Positions 23,768 through 35,375 of a stretch of DNA of 64,000 nt are shown one piece after another. How positions within the stretch are numbered: position 1 is the stretch's first letter; every line of letters starts with the position of its first letter. The stretch comes from Rotaria sordida (taxonomy: Eukaryota > Rotifera > Eurotatoria > Philodinida > Philodinidae): assembly GCA_905250125.1 (NCBI GenBank), contig CAJNOL010000234.1:124001-188000 (forward strand). Direction: 5' to 3'. Made by a program: the position numbers and the translations under genes. The notes under the pieces are model-generated. The model was not told the origin of the DNA. It did not search any database and worked only from the letters and a program-made list of their open reading frames with translations.

Positions 23768-26760
23768 ATTACTGATAAATAATCGTTATAAAATTTGTTT
23801 TTAATAACAGTTGGGAAGTATAGTATAAGAGAGTTTCTTAGTGGATTTAAATCAATCAATGAAATCCAACACATTACTGTAAATCGTACCATTTTATAGT
23901 ATTAAAATACCCACTGAATTCTTTCGAATTCTATTGGTACAGCGAATAGTCACCTCATCATACTGCTGGTATCTTTTTCGCATTTATTTCTCATTGGTTG
24001 GTTGCAGCAGTTCAATTGGCTTTTTTTCCATTTCCAACTGCATTCGTCTGTAATTTCGCAAAAAACAAACGTTTAAGAGTGACTCTTTTTTTATTTTTCT
24101 GACCAATAGAAGAGAGACACATATGAAAATGCATTATGAATCATAGAAACAGATCATCAAACATGTTTGATGAATTTGTAACAAAAAAAAGAAAATTTCA
24201 ATTCTTATGTCTTCGTTTCATTTACTACCCAATGAAACTTTTCATAAATCTATTATGGTGATCTATGTCATCAAATGTTTTCAGAATAGTTTGATTAGAC
24301 TTGTGGAAAATATTTTTGTAGTTAAGTCTTATGATTGACAATAAAGATAATGTTTTTAAGAATGACGTAGTTATCTACATTCCATGTGAGTTAGTGAATA
24401 AATTTCATTTGAAAATAATTTAATCTTACCGTACGAATGTAGAATGCGAAGATGAAGAAGAAGTTTCGTGACACATATTTATTCTTCTTATCTACATTGC
24501 AACTATTGTACAATAAATAAGAATAGTAATGTGTTAGTATTTAATATCTTAATTCACAGAAAAGAAAAAACTTTTTTTTTTTTCAAAGAATTTATAGATA
24601 TAATGAAATAATAATGTTTAAAGAGACCAAGCAATTTGCATATTTGATTAATAATAAGATTTTATCATGTTTTATTCAGAATTAATCATTCGTAAGAAGA
24701 AAATATTTGTTCATTCTTAAGTATTCGATCAAGAAATCAAAATCACTAAAAATTGCTCATCGCTCTACATTCAAACTACTGTTCAAAAAGCATTCAAACT
24801 AAAAGATATGCTTGTTTATTTTCAATCCTTTTTTTCAATATCGATCAAAGTCAAAAGTATTTCGTTAGAAATTAATCGTTAATCAAAGTTTATTCATAAG
24901 TCGACAATATTCGTATGTATAGGTTAATATTTCTGTATCCAGTTTTCACTATATTTTTTTAAAAGTGGCTTTTCTAAAGTATATATTGTCATTAATACAA
25001 TCAGATCAATTTAAGTTTATTTGTTATGATAAGAAGGTAACGCAATCAAATATATGAAGATCATAGTTATTGTGAATAGTTGGTTATACTATAAATAGAA
25101 AAGCAAAAAATAAAGACTTTTCTTATGTTGTAACACAAACAGGACTGTTATTAATATAATTATGTGAAAATCAGATTATTAATGCCACACAAAATTGATT
25201 AATCGTCGAAAAAATAATTTTACTGAAATATTGAATTTTCTTATAATATCGATAAGTGAATTGACCTCAAACGAAAAAAAAAATGCGCGATTATGCATAT
25301 ATTTGTCAATTGATTTGTTATACGTAATTTTATTTGGATAGTTGATTTCAAATGTGTGTTTAAAAAGAACGAATCGGAAAAAAAATTGAATACTGGCAAG
25401 GCGAGGGGAAGCGAGGTGGCAGTTAGCGAATCGTCGGCATGGCAAGGCGGTGGCGAAGCGCTTTTTCTGACTGATTCACGGATCCCTATTCTCTATACGT
25501 ATGTTAACACTGTGGGATCTTATCGATCACAAACAACCTGGTTTGTTTCTCTCTAAACGAATGCTTTTTGTACTGCTTGCTGATGTTAACAGGTGTTTCG
25601 TTAATATTAAAAATAATATTCAAAGCTTTTGCTTTTTGTTATGGAGACATAAGGACGTAGCGAAGAAAAACATAGTGAGAACGGCATGCAAGAGAAACTT
25701 TTCAAAAAGTTGTTCGAATGCCTATAAAAATTTTTCACATAAAACAACTAATAGTAAAATATACATGTAAGAATATGCCGAAATATGAAAATGTTCGGAA
25801 AGAGAACAATAATATCTGCTCATCTCCGTATTTCTGTGCTCAAATATTTTTCAAACCTTGATACTTATTTCAATATTATATAATAGAAACTTCCTCAGTC
25901 ATACTGACAATATAATTATGTACTTTGTATTACTTGAAATAAAGAAATATTTGTTCTTCAAATAGAGAATGCATCTATAAAAGGTCAAAATAAAACTTTA
26001 AGATACTCTGATCGAATAACTTGAGAGATGAACATTCTACACTTTCATTGAGAATTCGCTGTTGATTGCTTTAATCTAAAAGAATTGTAGTCCATAATAA
26101 CGCCATTACTCGCAACTTTTCTGAGTCAACAAAAATGGAGAATTTAAGGCAACGTGTATATAGAATTAATCACATCTGAACCCCGTTCTGCTTAAGTCAA
26201 GTATATTAGTCATATGAACTGATGTTGTCATTAAATTAGATTTCGACGAGAGGAATTTATTTTATTTTATTTAACATTTAGCTCGTGACATCTAACTATT
26301 TTCTGCCGTTTTAAATCGATCAAAACAACCAATACTAATAAAAGAAGCTTCATTAACAAAATACTATTTGACACATAACATGCCTCGTTTATTCTAATAA
26401 CCGACTGATATCCTTTTTGACTTTATTTTACACTATTGACCTTTAATTTTTAATGGATATTTATGTGAATATGGTGATGCCTTTCGAGAATTATCTATAG
26501 GACGTTCGCTTCTTCGACACACACTCACTTTATCTCTATTACAAACTTATTTTCGGTTCTCTCTCTGTTTTTTTTCTTTCTTTCTCCCTCGTTTCAATTC
26601 AATGTAGTTTTCGATCCTTTAAATACCCTAGAATCATTGTGACGATTCAATGAATGTAGATAAGAGAACAATAGAATAAACGAATTCTATGTCGTGCAGA
26701 TGATAAATATGTTAGCCGAATGTTATCGACAGCATCGTCATTTCAATCGTGGTTAAAATC
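23768..26760. other. Intergenic region between divergent genes
   Basis: About 3 kb separates the RdRP start from the small gene at 26761, so both promoters should lie here. A G-rich block at about 25388-25470 with repeated GGCAAGGCG/GGCGA units stands out from the AT-rich background. No RNA gene or coding exon could be supported. Confidence 0.45.
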
Positions 26761-27195
26761 ATGGACGACCACAACAGCATTCGTAAACACGAGGGTAAGC
26801 AAACAAAGAAATTTTTATTTTAGTTAAAACGCTTTGTTTCTCCATCCATAAATAGCGTTTTATATTAAACAAAGAAATCAATATTCCAAAAAAGAATATG
26901 AAGCATGGTTGAAAGAAGATGGAAAAATGCAAGTAAGTAGGAATTTTTTTTCTTTAAATTAATCAACTATATGTCCTATCAATAGGATTATAGAGAATAT
27001 CAAAAATTGAGTGTGGGTATAGATTTTAGCCCAACACCTACACTCCAAACACAAATACATGATAAGTACGGCTCCTGAATATTGTTTAAGTTAAATTCCA
27101 AAGGCACTAGAATTTTCTTAAATCATACATCTAGTTATTCTTCGCAGCTGCATTTCGTCACCACCCCTTCTAACTCTGGCATAATGCCCAGATGA
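26761..27195 (+). CDS. Uncharacterised small protein, multi-exon
   Basis: Exons 26761-26794, 26856-26932 and 26986-27065 join in consistent phase from the ATG MDDHNSIRKHE through IKQRNQYSKKEYEAWLKEDG to GIDFSPTPTLQTQIHD. Introns are 61 and 53 nt with standard ends. A fourth exon from about 27135 would add NYSSQLHF and stop at 27193-27195, giving about 83 residues. The alternative is to skip to the acceptor at 27344 (PNQMDNFQAF). The N-terminal half is charged and probably helical; the rest is polar. I do not recognise the family. Downstream, three more exon-like stretches (27345-27440, 27640-27712, 27752-27840) with splice-like borders suggest a longer or alternatively spliced gene. The last two exons are not certain. 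Confidence 0.55.
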
Positions 27196-30100
27196 GAAGA
27201 CTGCAAGTAGCTCCGGTTTGAAAATCTCGAACTAATGTCAAGGTTTGTATGTATGATGGAGCTATGTTGTGTTCATTTTTTATTAGATTTTGTTTTATCA
27301 CATTCTGAATTGTGTGTATAATAGTATCTTTTTTTCGTTTTAGACCTAATCAAATGGACAATTTCCAGGCTTTTTGTTGGGAAACATTGGCCCCGTGGTC
27401 CACCAACGATGAAAGATGTCGATGATGGTTTCGTACCAAAACCGGTGCGATTCCATTTTTATCACCTGGTTCGAGTACTGAACCGAATCCGAATTTTTTT
27501 CTAACGTATGTCGCATGCATCATGAACCCTCGGTTTATTGACTTTGCAGGAAGTAAGGCTATGCAATTTTTTTCCGTTTCTTGATCAATACAGACTTAAT
27601 TTGCATTGAATTTACTCAATGGTCTTATTCATATACAGGTTGGTTTGTGGAATCCATATCACTATCGATCATCTGTTGTCAAGCTGACTTCAATTTTCGT
27701 ACCGAATCCATTGGTAAACGAAGCCATTAGTTCATGAACTCATTTTCATAGGTGGACTCGCTATCCTCCAGTGTCTCCATATGCCTACGGCAGTTGTCGT
27801 TCCTGTTCCCCTCGCATCAATGAACAAGACAAGAACTAAGAGCGGAAAAAACATGCTTTTCATTCATGTTTAGTTTTACGAAATGTTTTGTTGATAATTA
27901 ATCGTTTTTTTATTGTACCCAATAAGCTCGTAAACAGATGAAATAGCGTTTCAAGCATTTATAATTGTTAAATCTAACGAAAGAAGGCGTTAAACTATCT
28001 CTTTTGATGTTAACTAATGATTTTTCTATGTAAGAAATCGTTTCTATTTTTTAGCGTAAATTTTAATTGAAAATAACAGTTTTTTGGAGAAAATTTGAAG
28101 AAATTTAACGGTTATGGATGAAAAAATTCATTATTATGATGGGATAGATTATGGACCTGGAACTTGTTTCTTTCAGACATTGTAGATTGCAACATATAGT
28201 GGAAATTATTTTTTCTGAGTATATGTTGGATTTTTCCCTACCAGTTAGTATCATTACAGTGGCACAGAGTCAAAACTGATCATGAAAGTTGGTTATTCAA
28301 TTACATAGAGGTGCAAAAAACAATAATGTATTTAGATATTTTACTTCGTCTAAGGCATCAATTCCTGAACAGTTGTTTTCATTATTTGAAGTGGTGATAT
28401 GTGTGTAAAAAAACAACTCGATACTCATATTAATTTACAGAAGCATCTAAAAATTGGTTGAAAAAGAATTGAAAATCTGAAAAGTTATGCTCAAAGGCGT
28501 TGAGTCTCTCATCTCTGTTTCTATAACTTTTGCCTCTTTGAGAAACATTAAATCAATCTTGATATTTTTGTTGAAAAGATAAAATTTATCAAAATCTAAT
28601 GTGTTATGCTTCAAAAGCGATCCTAACTATCTTGTTTATTTATTTTGTCGAAAGGAATCGAATAGATCTTGATTAAGGGAAAGAGATGTCACGCTGAATA
28701 ATGTCTATGTAAGACAAGTTTAATCCTTACAATTACTCTTCTTATATGGTATTTTTTTCAGATCATATCAAATTCAAATGAGTCTGTCTTTTTCATTCAT
28801 TTCAATGATATAGTTAAAACTTTTTTCTCTCTTTTTATTTGATTCATTTTAAATTGCTTTTTTTCTGATTTGTTAAAGACTTTTTCGCATAAAAAGCATG
28901 CTAATATCGTCTTGTTGAGTTCTATCTTTTTGATATAAGAAACAATCACTAAAAAATGTCTTAGATTATTGAACCATCGCGTACAAGTCATTGGATTTCG
29001 ATATTACATCGATCAGTAACATTGTTCTTTCCTTTTTTTATTCTTCCTCCTTGACGGTTTTGAATCATTACTTCTGTTTCTTTTGATATGTTTATCGTCG
29101 ATAACGGTGAGTAATAAGTTTCTTTTTCTCTTTGTAGTATAGATAATCCTTTCTGTCTTCAAATTACACTGTAATGAGTGAAAATTTTTAAACATGTCTA
29201 TATTAGTCGTTATCTTGTATCAAAAACCTTTGCCTGCTTTATTTGCCTTTTTTATTCGCAATGAATCATTATACGTGTTTCTCTTTTAAAAGATCCTGAC
29301 ATTTTGGCAATCTCAAATATAATAGATTTTAGTCAATTCATTAGATGAAGCCATGAAGACTATAGTGATAAAGCATTTTTCTTTAGAATTTGACGTTGAT
29401 CGTTTATTTGTTAGTCCAAATCGATAGCATGTTTCGAGTAGTTGATGCAAAAAAACAGATTTTATTTAATTCCGTAGCTGTAGTCAAAAAATTTTCCTAG
29501 GTTTTTTTATTCTTCTATATCGTAAATCTGACTTGCCGTTAACTTTTTGGCCACAAAACAATTAAATTTTGAAGGTTCTAATTTCAAACAAGTAAACTAA
29601 TTAGCTATTATGATTGCATGCATATAGAACGTTCTTTTTTCTTTCGTATATCTGCAAGCTTCCAAAACATTGAACATTGAATGAAGTATATTCGACGTTA
29701 TTCAAATCACAAAAAATATCAGTTTCATTTTTTCATGGGATGTCCACGTAACTGTCCACTGTGAAATAGGTCCCGGACACGGACCAGACTAGATCTAAGA
29801 CTGATCTGATAGGCACTACTCTGGTAGTAAGAGTCACTTATAACTTGATTCTTATAAGATCGTTAATAAGGTTGTCCGACACACGTATAGGATGTGCTAG
29901 TCACTAAACTAAGAGTATGAAGAGTACGGTTAGGATTCTCCCCCAAAAAATTTTGAAACTGACAGGCTCTAATCTAGAGAAGCCAATGGGAATTTGTCAA
30001 AAATATCTTTTAAATCAATTTCAAATTGAACATATTTATTGATATCTATCAGTAGCCCACATGAGTTAATCTTTCGAGATCTAACCCAAGGTCAAAGATG

Positions 30101-30249
30101 ATGTAAACCATTACTGACAAATGTATATCGAGAAAATTGTTTGTAATAATTATGATCGTTTTATTTCATCATAGTAAAATTTTATAAAGATATTTTACAA
30201 AACGAAAAATAAGCAAAAAAAATCTGACCAGTATTAACTAATGTTATGA
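27196..30249. other. Intergenic region, with possible further exons at its left end
   Basis: Up to about 27840 the sequence is less AT-rich and shows exon-like pieces (for example FVPKP and WTRYPPVSPYAYG) that may belong to the gene starting at 26761. From 27840 to 30249 only AT-rich DNA is seen. A less AT-rich patch at about 29740-29990 shares a TAGGATGTGCTAGTCA-like string with 4027-4042 in an ATPase intron, hinting at a dispersed repeat. Confidence 0.4.
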
Positions 30250-30423
30250 TTATTGTTGTCTGGGTTGCAATTTCGGATAAGAATTTAATAAATGTAACAT
30301 ATGAATTTGTTGTAATACTTTATTAGGTGATGTTGTTGTTCGAGAATTAGATGATGTACCTTCGACAACAACATAAACAGTTGATGAAGAAAGATCATCA
30401 TTTGAACTTATTGTTGGAGTCGC

Positions 30424-30457
<34 letters not shown>

Positions 30458-33400
30458 GATGATGATGAAACAAGAGAATTGTTTGTACGTTTTGATAATT
30501 GTCTCGATCGTTTATAAGACTAAAAGAAAATTATTTTTATTTGAAAAAAAAAATAAATAAATAAATAAAATTTTATCTTACAAGTCGAAACCAAGGAGGA
30601 AAAACAACATTAACTTTTTCAATAAGACCATTCGGATAAATTTGTTTTATATCAAATCCATTTGGAACATGATACCAAGGATTTAAGGAAATATCAGGAA
30701 CAGAACCATAAGTAGAAAAAGCTTTAACTGGATTTTGTTTTCCACGTCGTACTCGAGCATATCGAAGACTATTAAGACGATCATTAATAGTCTTTTCATT
30801 ATGCCCAATAATTAACATTTTTGCATCATTTTGTTCGAGACCAAGTGCCATTAAACTAAATTTTCGAATAAAATTTTCTTTTTTTTTTTGAAAAAAAAAT
30901 CCAATGAAATGAAACAAACCAATCTTCACCGGATACGAAATTTCTGGATGTTTGATCATTAAATAATGTTTGAATATTTGAATTTGTTGAAGATAATAAA
31001 CAAGTTGGTAATAATGAATCATGTACAAAAGCTGAACTTTTACAAAATGTATCCATTAAATAAAATGATAGATGATTACCTAAAGAAAATTTGTTTAAAA
31101 AAATAAAATGTTTATTTTCAGTAATCGAAATTCAAAAAAAAAACACAATACCAAAAGCTTTTCTTCGAGTAGGTGGTGGTGAAGTTTCAATTAAATGTTG
31201 AGCTTCAGTTAATAAAGGTATATCTAAGATTGAATTCGATTGTTTATCACGAAAATAAGTAAGATCTTTCTACAAAATAAAAAGAAAAATCCATTTTCCT
31301 TTTCTTTTCTTTTGATAGAAAAGAATTTTACAAAAAGTTGTTGGGGAGATTGATCATCTGATAATAATGAATTTGTTTCACGATTTAATAAAATATATTG
31401 AGTTAATAATTGAACATACTATGAATAAAAATAAGAGTTAAAATAAAATGATAAAAATAAAATTTTACAGCTGTTAATTGATATTGAAGAATATTACGTT
31501 GTTTAGATGTTATTTGAAATTCAAATGTTTTGGTTATTGTAGAACACGTTGTACTCGATGAAACTGATTCAGGATTAACAAATTCATCACTATGAAAATA
31601 TGTAAGCGTTTTTCTTTTATTGTTTACAAGTTGGATTACAAATTCAAAAAATTGAAGATAGAAATGATAACAAACATAACTTCAAATATGATATCAGTGC
31701 TGACAATCGTGAAAAAATTCAAATCAATTTGATCTCTGATTACTTGCATATGTTTTCGTACTATTTTTGTTTTTTGTTAAACACGATCTAAAAGGAATGT
31801 TGTAGTGTTAGGATACAAATTTCGATTCTTTCCTCCCGCAAAATTGTGACAGACTTTTTAGTATTGCCACTCCCTCTTCATGTACCATAATGAATGTGCA
31901 GTTTCAGTTTACTGACTACTGACGTCACCAACTTAGTGGAGTTAGTACACACTGGAACATTGGAACACCTCGCTACAAAAAGGGTATGTTCCGATAGAGT
32001 TCGTGTCTCGATTCAGTGGGCCTATGTCGGTGACTTATTGTTCAATATTTCAGTCTTTATACCAATAGTACGCATCCTTAACCAAATTTAGGTTGAATTA
32101 CTTTGAAGAAACTGATAAATTCAGTCCCTAGATCTTTGTTTCGCCAAGTTACTATTGAAGAATTAGTGTTATCAATGTGACACAATATAAGTCCTGCAAG
32201 TTCAAAAAAGTATTTTTGAAAAATGAATAATACTTTTTGCAGAGCACTGTTCAGACGAAAAAATTTCCGTGGAAGATTTTTTTAAAATTAAGTTTATTAG
32301 CTGTGAGAGGCGTGATAGAATACGAATGTATTGAAACGAAAATTCTTCTTGTGACTGTATGAGAAGTTCGAAAATCAATTCTAAATGATGCAAATCGTTC
32401 TTGAGAATCTTGAGATGATAGAAAAACAAAAAATTCTCGTTCTAGGACATGAGCAGATCTTTGAAAAACTGATTGTGGTGAAGCAATTCTTTGGAATCGG
32501 AACCTTGATGTAAATTTCACCATAGATATAGTCGATTGCATAGAGTTTACCCTCAAATTCTTGAATTTTTCCATCATAAAATTAGAGAGCTATTTTCTAA
32601 TTAAGTTTAAGCTGAACGAGCTAATTCTTTTACATCTGTTGGAAAGAAAAGAACTTCTTAAAAAGATAATCCTTATAATGAATCAAAAGTTAAATCGAAG
32701 ATGCTTATGTTGTGCATTGTCTGATTTTGCCTCTGTTTTTCGTTCACTGTAACACATTACGATTGACCTCTTTTATCATCGGCAAAGTATTAACAGTAGG
32801 TACTAACTCACAAGCCGAAACATAGGTTAGTAAATTTGCTCATTAATAATTCTATTGTGTTTCCTACTTTAAATCTCACAGATATTGTATTAACAACTTT
32901 TTTTTAATACCTATTTTGTAATTCTTCATTATTTAATATCGAAGCATTATCTTCCAAAAGTAAAGCTAATTCACGTTCTTTAAAAAAAAGAAAAAATAAA
33001 TAAATAAATAAGTAATAAATTTAAAATAAATAAAAATTTACTTGAAACATGTAATTCATCTTCTAGATCATCATCAATATCATTTTCAGTATCTGCAAGT
33101 CGAAATTCTGGATCATCATCATTATCATCGTCTTCTGTTGTTGTTGTTATTATAGATTTTTGTTGTTCATCTTGTTGTTGATCATTTCCTGTTTGAAGTG
33201 AAGCTAAAAATTCTGTCCATAATGATTCATATTGATCACTACGAAGAATTTCTTCGTCAGGAAAAGAACTTATATAAAACAAATGAATTTTTATTTTGAA
33301 AAAAAAAATATTCTAAAATTAATTTAGAACTTACGCATGATCATTTGGTGATGGTGTACTATCTTTTAATAATAAAGCTAATTCACGCTCTAAGAAAAAA

Positions 33401-34554
33401 ATTAATATAAATTTTTGAATTTTTGATTATCTTCTCAAAAAGATTATCTTAATTGAACATACTTGATACACGTAGTTTTCGTTCATCAGTATTTTCAATA
33501 TTATTTTCATCATCAGGTCCAATAAATTCTTCATCATCATCATCTTCACTAAATAATGAATCAAATGTAACATTTGATTGTGTTGTATTTTGTTGTACAT
33601 TTGAATTATTATCAACTGTATTAAGTGATTGAAGAAATTCAAGCCAAAGTGGATCATATTCATCAACCATTGTTGTTGATAATAGGTTTTGTTGCTGATC
33701 TGATGAAAATAGATTCGAAGAATTTATTTGAGATGATGTATCAAAATAATTCGATGAAGAAAGAAGAGATTCATCTGGTCTTGTTATTGACATTGCCTAT
33801 GAAATGAATAGAAAATAGTAATAAACAGTATCTATATAATATTTACATTATTAACCGAATATGATTCATCTTGAATTATTCGTGTTCGAAGATAATCGAC
33901 TACTGTTGATTCATTTAAAAGATCCTAAAATAGATATTCATTGGATATTTTATTTTCATTAGATATAGACTCGATGGTATTCTACTTTATCTATAAGTAT
34001 TTACTTGATTATTTTTTCAAGCATGATAAATAACTTTTGTTCAGGAGCAATCATCTACAACTTTTATATACTATTGAGTATTTTCTTACCATGAAAAAGG
34101 CAACTTCATTTTTATAATCTCTTTTCACTCGAATTGAAGATCGATAACTGTTGTCGAATGACTTATTGCTTTAGATCAAAACTCCTCTAAGCTTGTCATA
34201 TATAAATGAATCGCTCTTGCTATATAATCATTGTAAATCATTCATGACTTTATTTTTCTTACATTGGGATAGCAGAGTTATGCTTAAAAAATAAACACAT
34301 ATTTATCGAACCTACCGAGATAATACGTTTGACAGTATCACTCGGTACACGATGTCTTTTTGCCACTTGTTCAATTTGTTCATCAATTGGTGCTGTTAAA
34401 TTATCATTTGGTGATCTAGATCGTCTTCTTGTTGTTGAATATTCAGATAGATCATCAGAACCTGATAGTAATCTTAATAATTGAAAAATTGTTGCAAAGA
34501 AAAAAAGAAACAAACAATCAAATAATTCTAATCATACCGTTTTGGTGTATTCAT
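30250..34554 (-). CDS. GON4L: GON4L/YY1AP1-like transcriptional regulator with internal duplication
   Basis: Exons in coding order are 34538-34554, 34316-34472, 33847-33924, 33463-33796, 33335-33389, 33042-33268, 32911-32977, 31469-31589, 31332-31418, 31152-31269, 30920-31079, 30582-30855 and 30250-30519 (654 residues). Family blocks are visible in order: an N-terminal IDEQIEQVAKRHRVP...VKRIIS segment followed by DLLNESTVVDYLRTRI, acidic DDDDEEFIGPDDE stretches, a YVQLLTQYILL helix, an LTEAQHLIE block, and EDCLMALGLEQ with NDRLNSLRYAR in the Myb/SANT-like region. GON4L proteins are nuclear corepressor-type regulators of cell division and differentiation. The animal homologue is far longer, so this is a compact form. 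An acidic module ending in VSS-RELALLL occurs twice in tandem. The C-terminus has a Ser/Thr run (30422-30460). One intron (31590-32910) is 1.3 kb. Confidence 0.85.
30422..30460 (-). repeat. Trinucleotide run coding a threonine tract
   Basis: GTT units repeat on the plus strand and read as ACA codons on the coding strand, near the C-terminus of the GON4L-like protein. Confidence 0.8.
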
Positions 34555-34858
34555 TATATCTTAATCTACGACAAAATTTAAATGCATCATAAAATTTTCT
34601 TTTTCTTTTTTTATCATAACAAATACATCATACAACATTTTTAACACATCAAAAAAGAAAAAAGAAGAAAATAAAAATAATAATACATGTTTTTGTTTTT
34701 CTTTCCAAGCAAAAAATCAAATTCCAGAATGTTTCATCGGAAAAAAAGAATGCCATCAAATTTGAATATCTTCAATCATTCTACTATATATACATACAAT
34801 CAACAACAAAAAAAAAATGAAAAAGAAAAAGAAATGTCTTCATTCCGAATGATTGAAT
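34555..34858. other. Spacer between SUMO and GON4L-like genes
   Basis: The two genes are tandem on the minus strand. This 304 bp gap must hold the 3' UTR of SUMO and the promoter of the GON4L-like gene. It is A-rich, with no coding signal. Confidence 0.5.
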
Positions 34859-35375
34859 TTATAATGAACCACCAACCTAAAACAAACAAAGAAAAATAAA
34901 TAAATATACAATAAATTATTGAATTAAATATTAACATACTTGTTCTTGATACACATCAATTGTATCATTATCTTCCATTTCTAAAGCTTTTGGTGTTTCA
35001 TCATCATTTATACGTTTACCATCAAAGAGAAATCTAAAAATAAAATTTCATAATTTAAAATATTCGATAAATAAATCGAACACTACCGCAAACTATTAAC
35101 AGCGACTCCTAAATTAATCAAAAAATAATTAAATTAAAATATTAAATTGATTTCTTACCTTGACGTTCAGCATAAGATTTTTTTAATTTACCCATTGATG
35201 TTGTCATTTTAACTTTAAAATGAACTTCACCTTACAAAAAAACAAATAAGATTTCAAAAACAAATATGAACAATAAAATAAAAAACTAACTATTATCTTG
35301 ACCAACAACTCTTAGTTTGATATATTCATCATTTTTACTTGCATTATTATTAGTTGCACCATCAGTCGATGACAT
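34859..35375 (-). CDS. SUMO: Small ubiquitin-like modifier (SUMO)
   Basis: Exons in coding order are 35291-35375, 35159-35230, 35087-35108, 34940-35033 and 34859-34876, giving 96 residues. SUMO is conjugated to lysines of mainly nuclear proteins through a processed C-terminal diglycine. A flexible N-terminal tail ([20 protein letters not shown]) precedes the ubiquitin fold: [36 protein letters not shown], and [18 protein letters not shown]. The end DVYQEQVGGSL shows the GG cleavage site followed by only two residues, so a SENP-type protease must trim it. The third exon is a 22-nt microexon. The IKLRV stretch lacks the VKxE site used by SUMO-2/3 for chain formation as far as can be seen. All phases close and the call is firm. 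Confidence 0.95.

Noticed and set aside
23656..23892. Alternative longer N-terminus for the RdRP
   Set aside because: Its phase at the first donor does not match the next exon; the shorter start at 23767 keeps frame.
27465..27485. GGTTCGAGTAC, resembling a tRNA B box
   Set aside because: No acceptor stem, D arm or anticodon arm can be built around it.
30351..30560. Plus-strand frame with a long leucine run
   Set aside because: It is the antisense of the Ser/Thr tract at the C-terminus of the GON4L-like protein.
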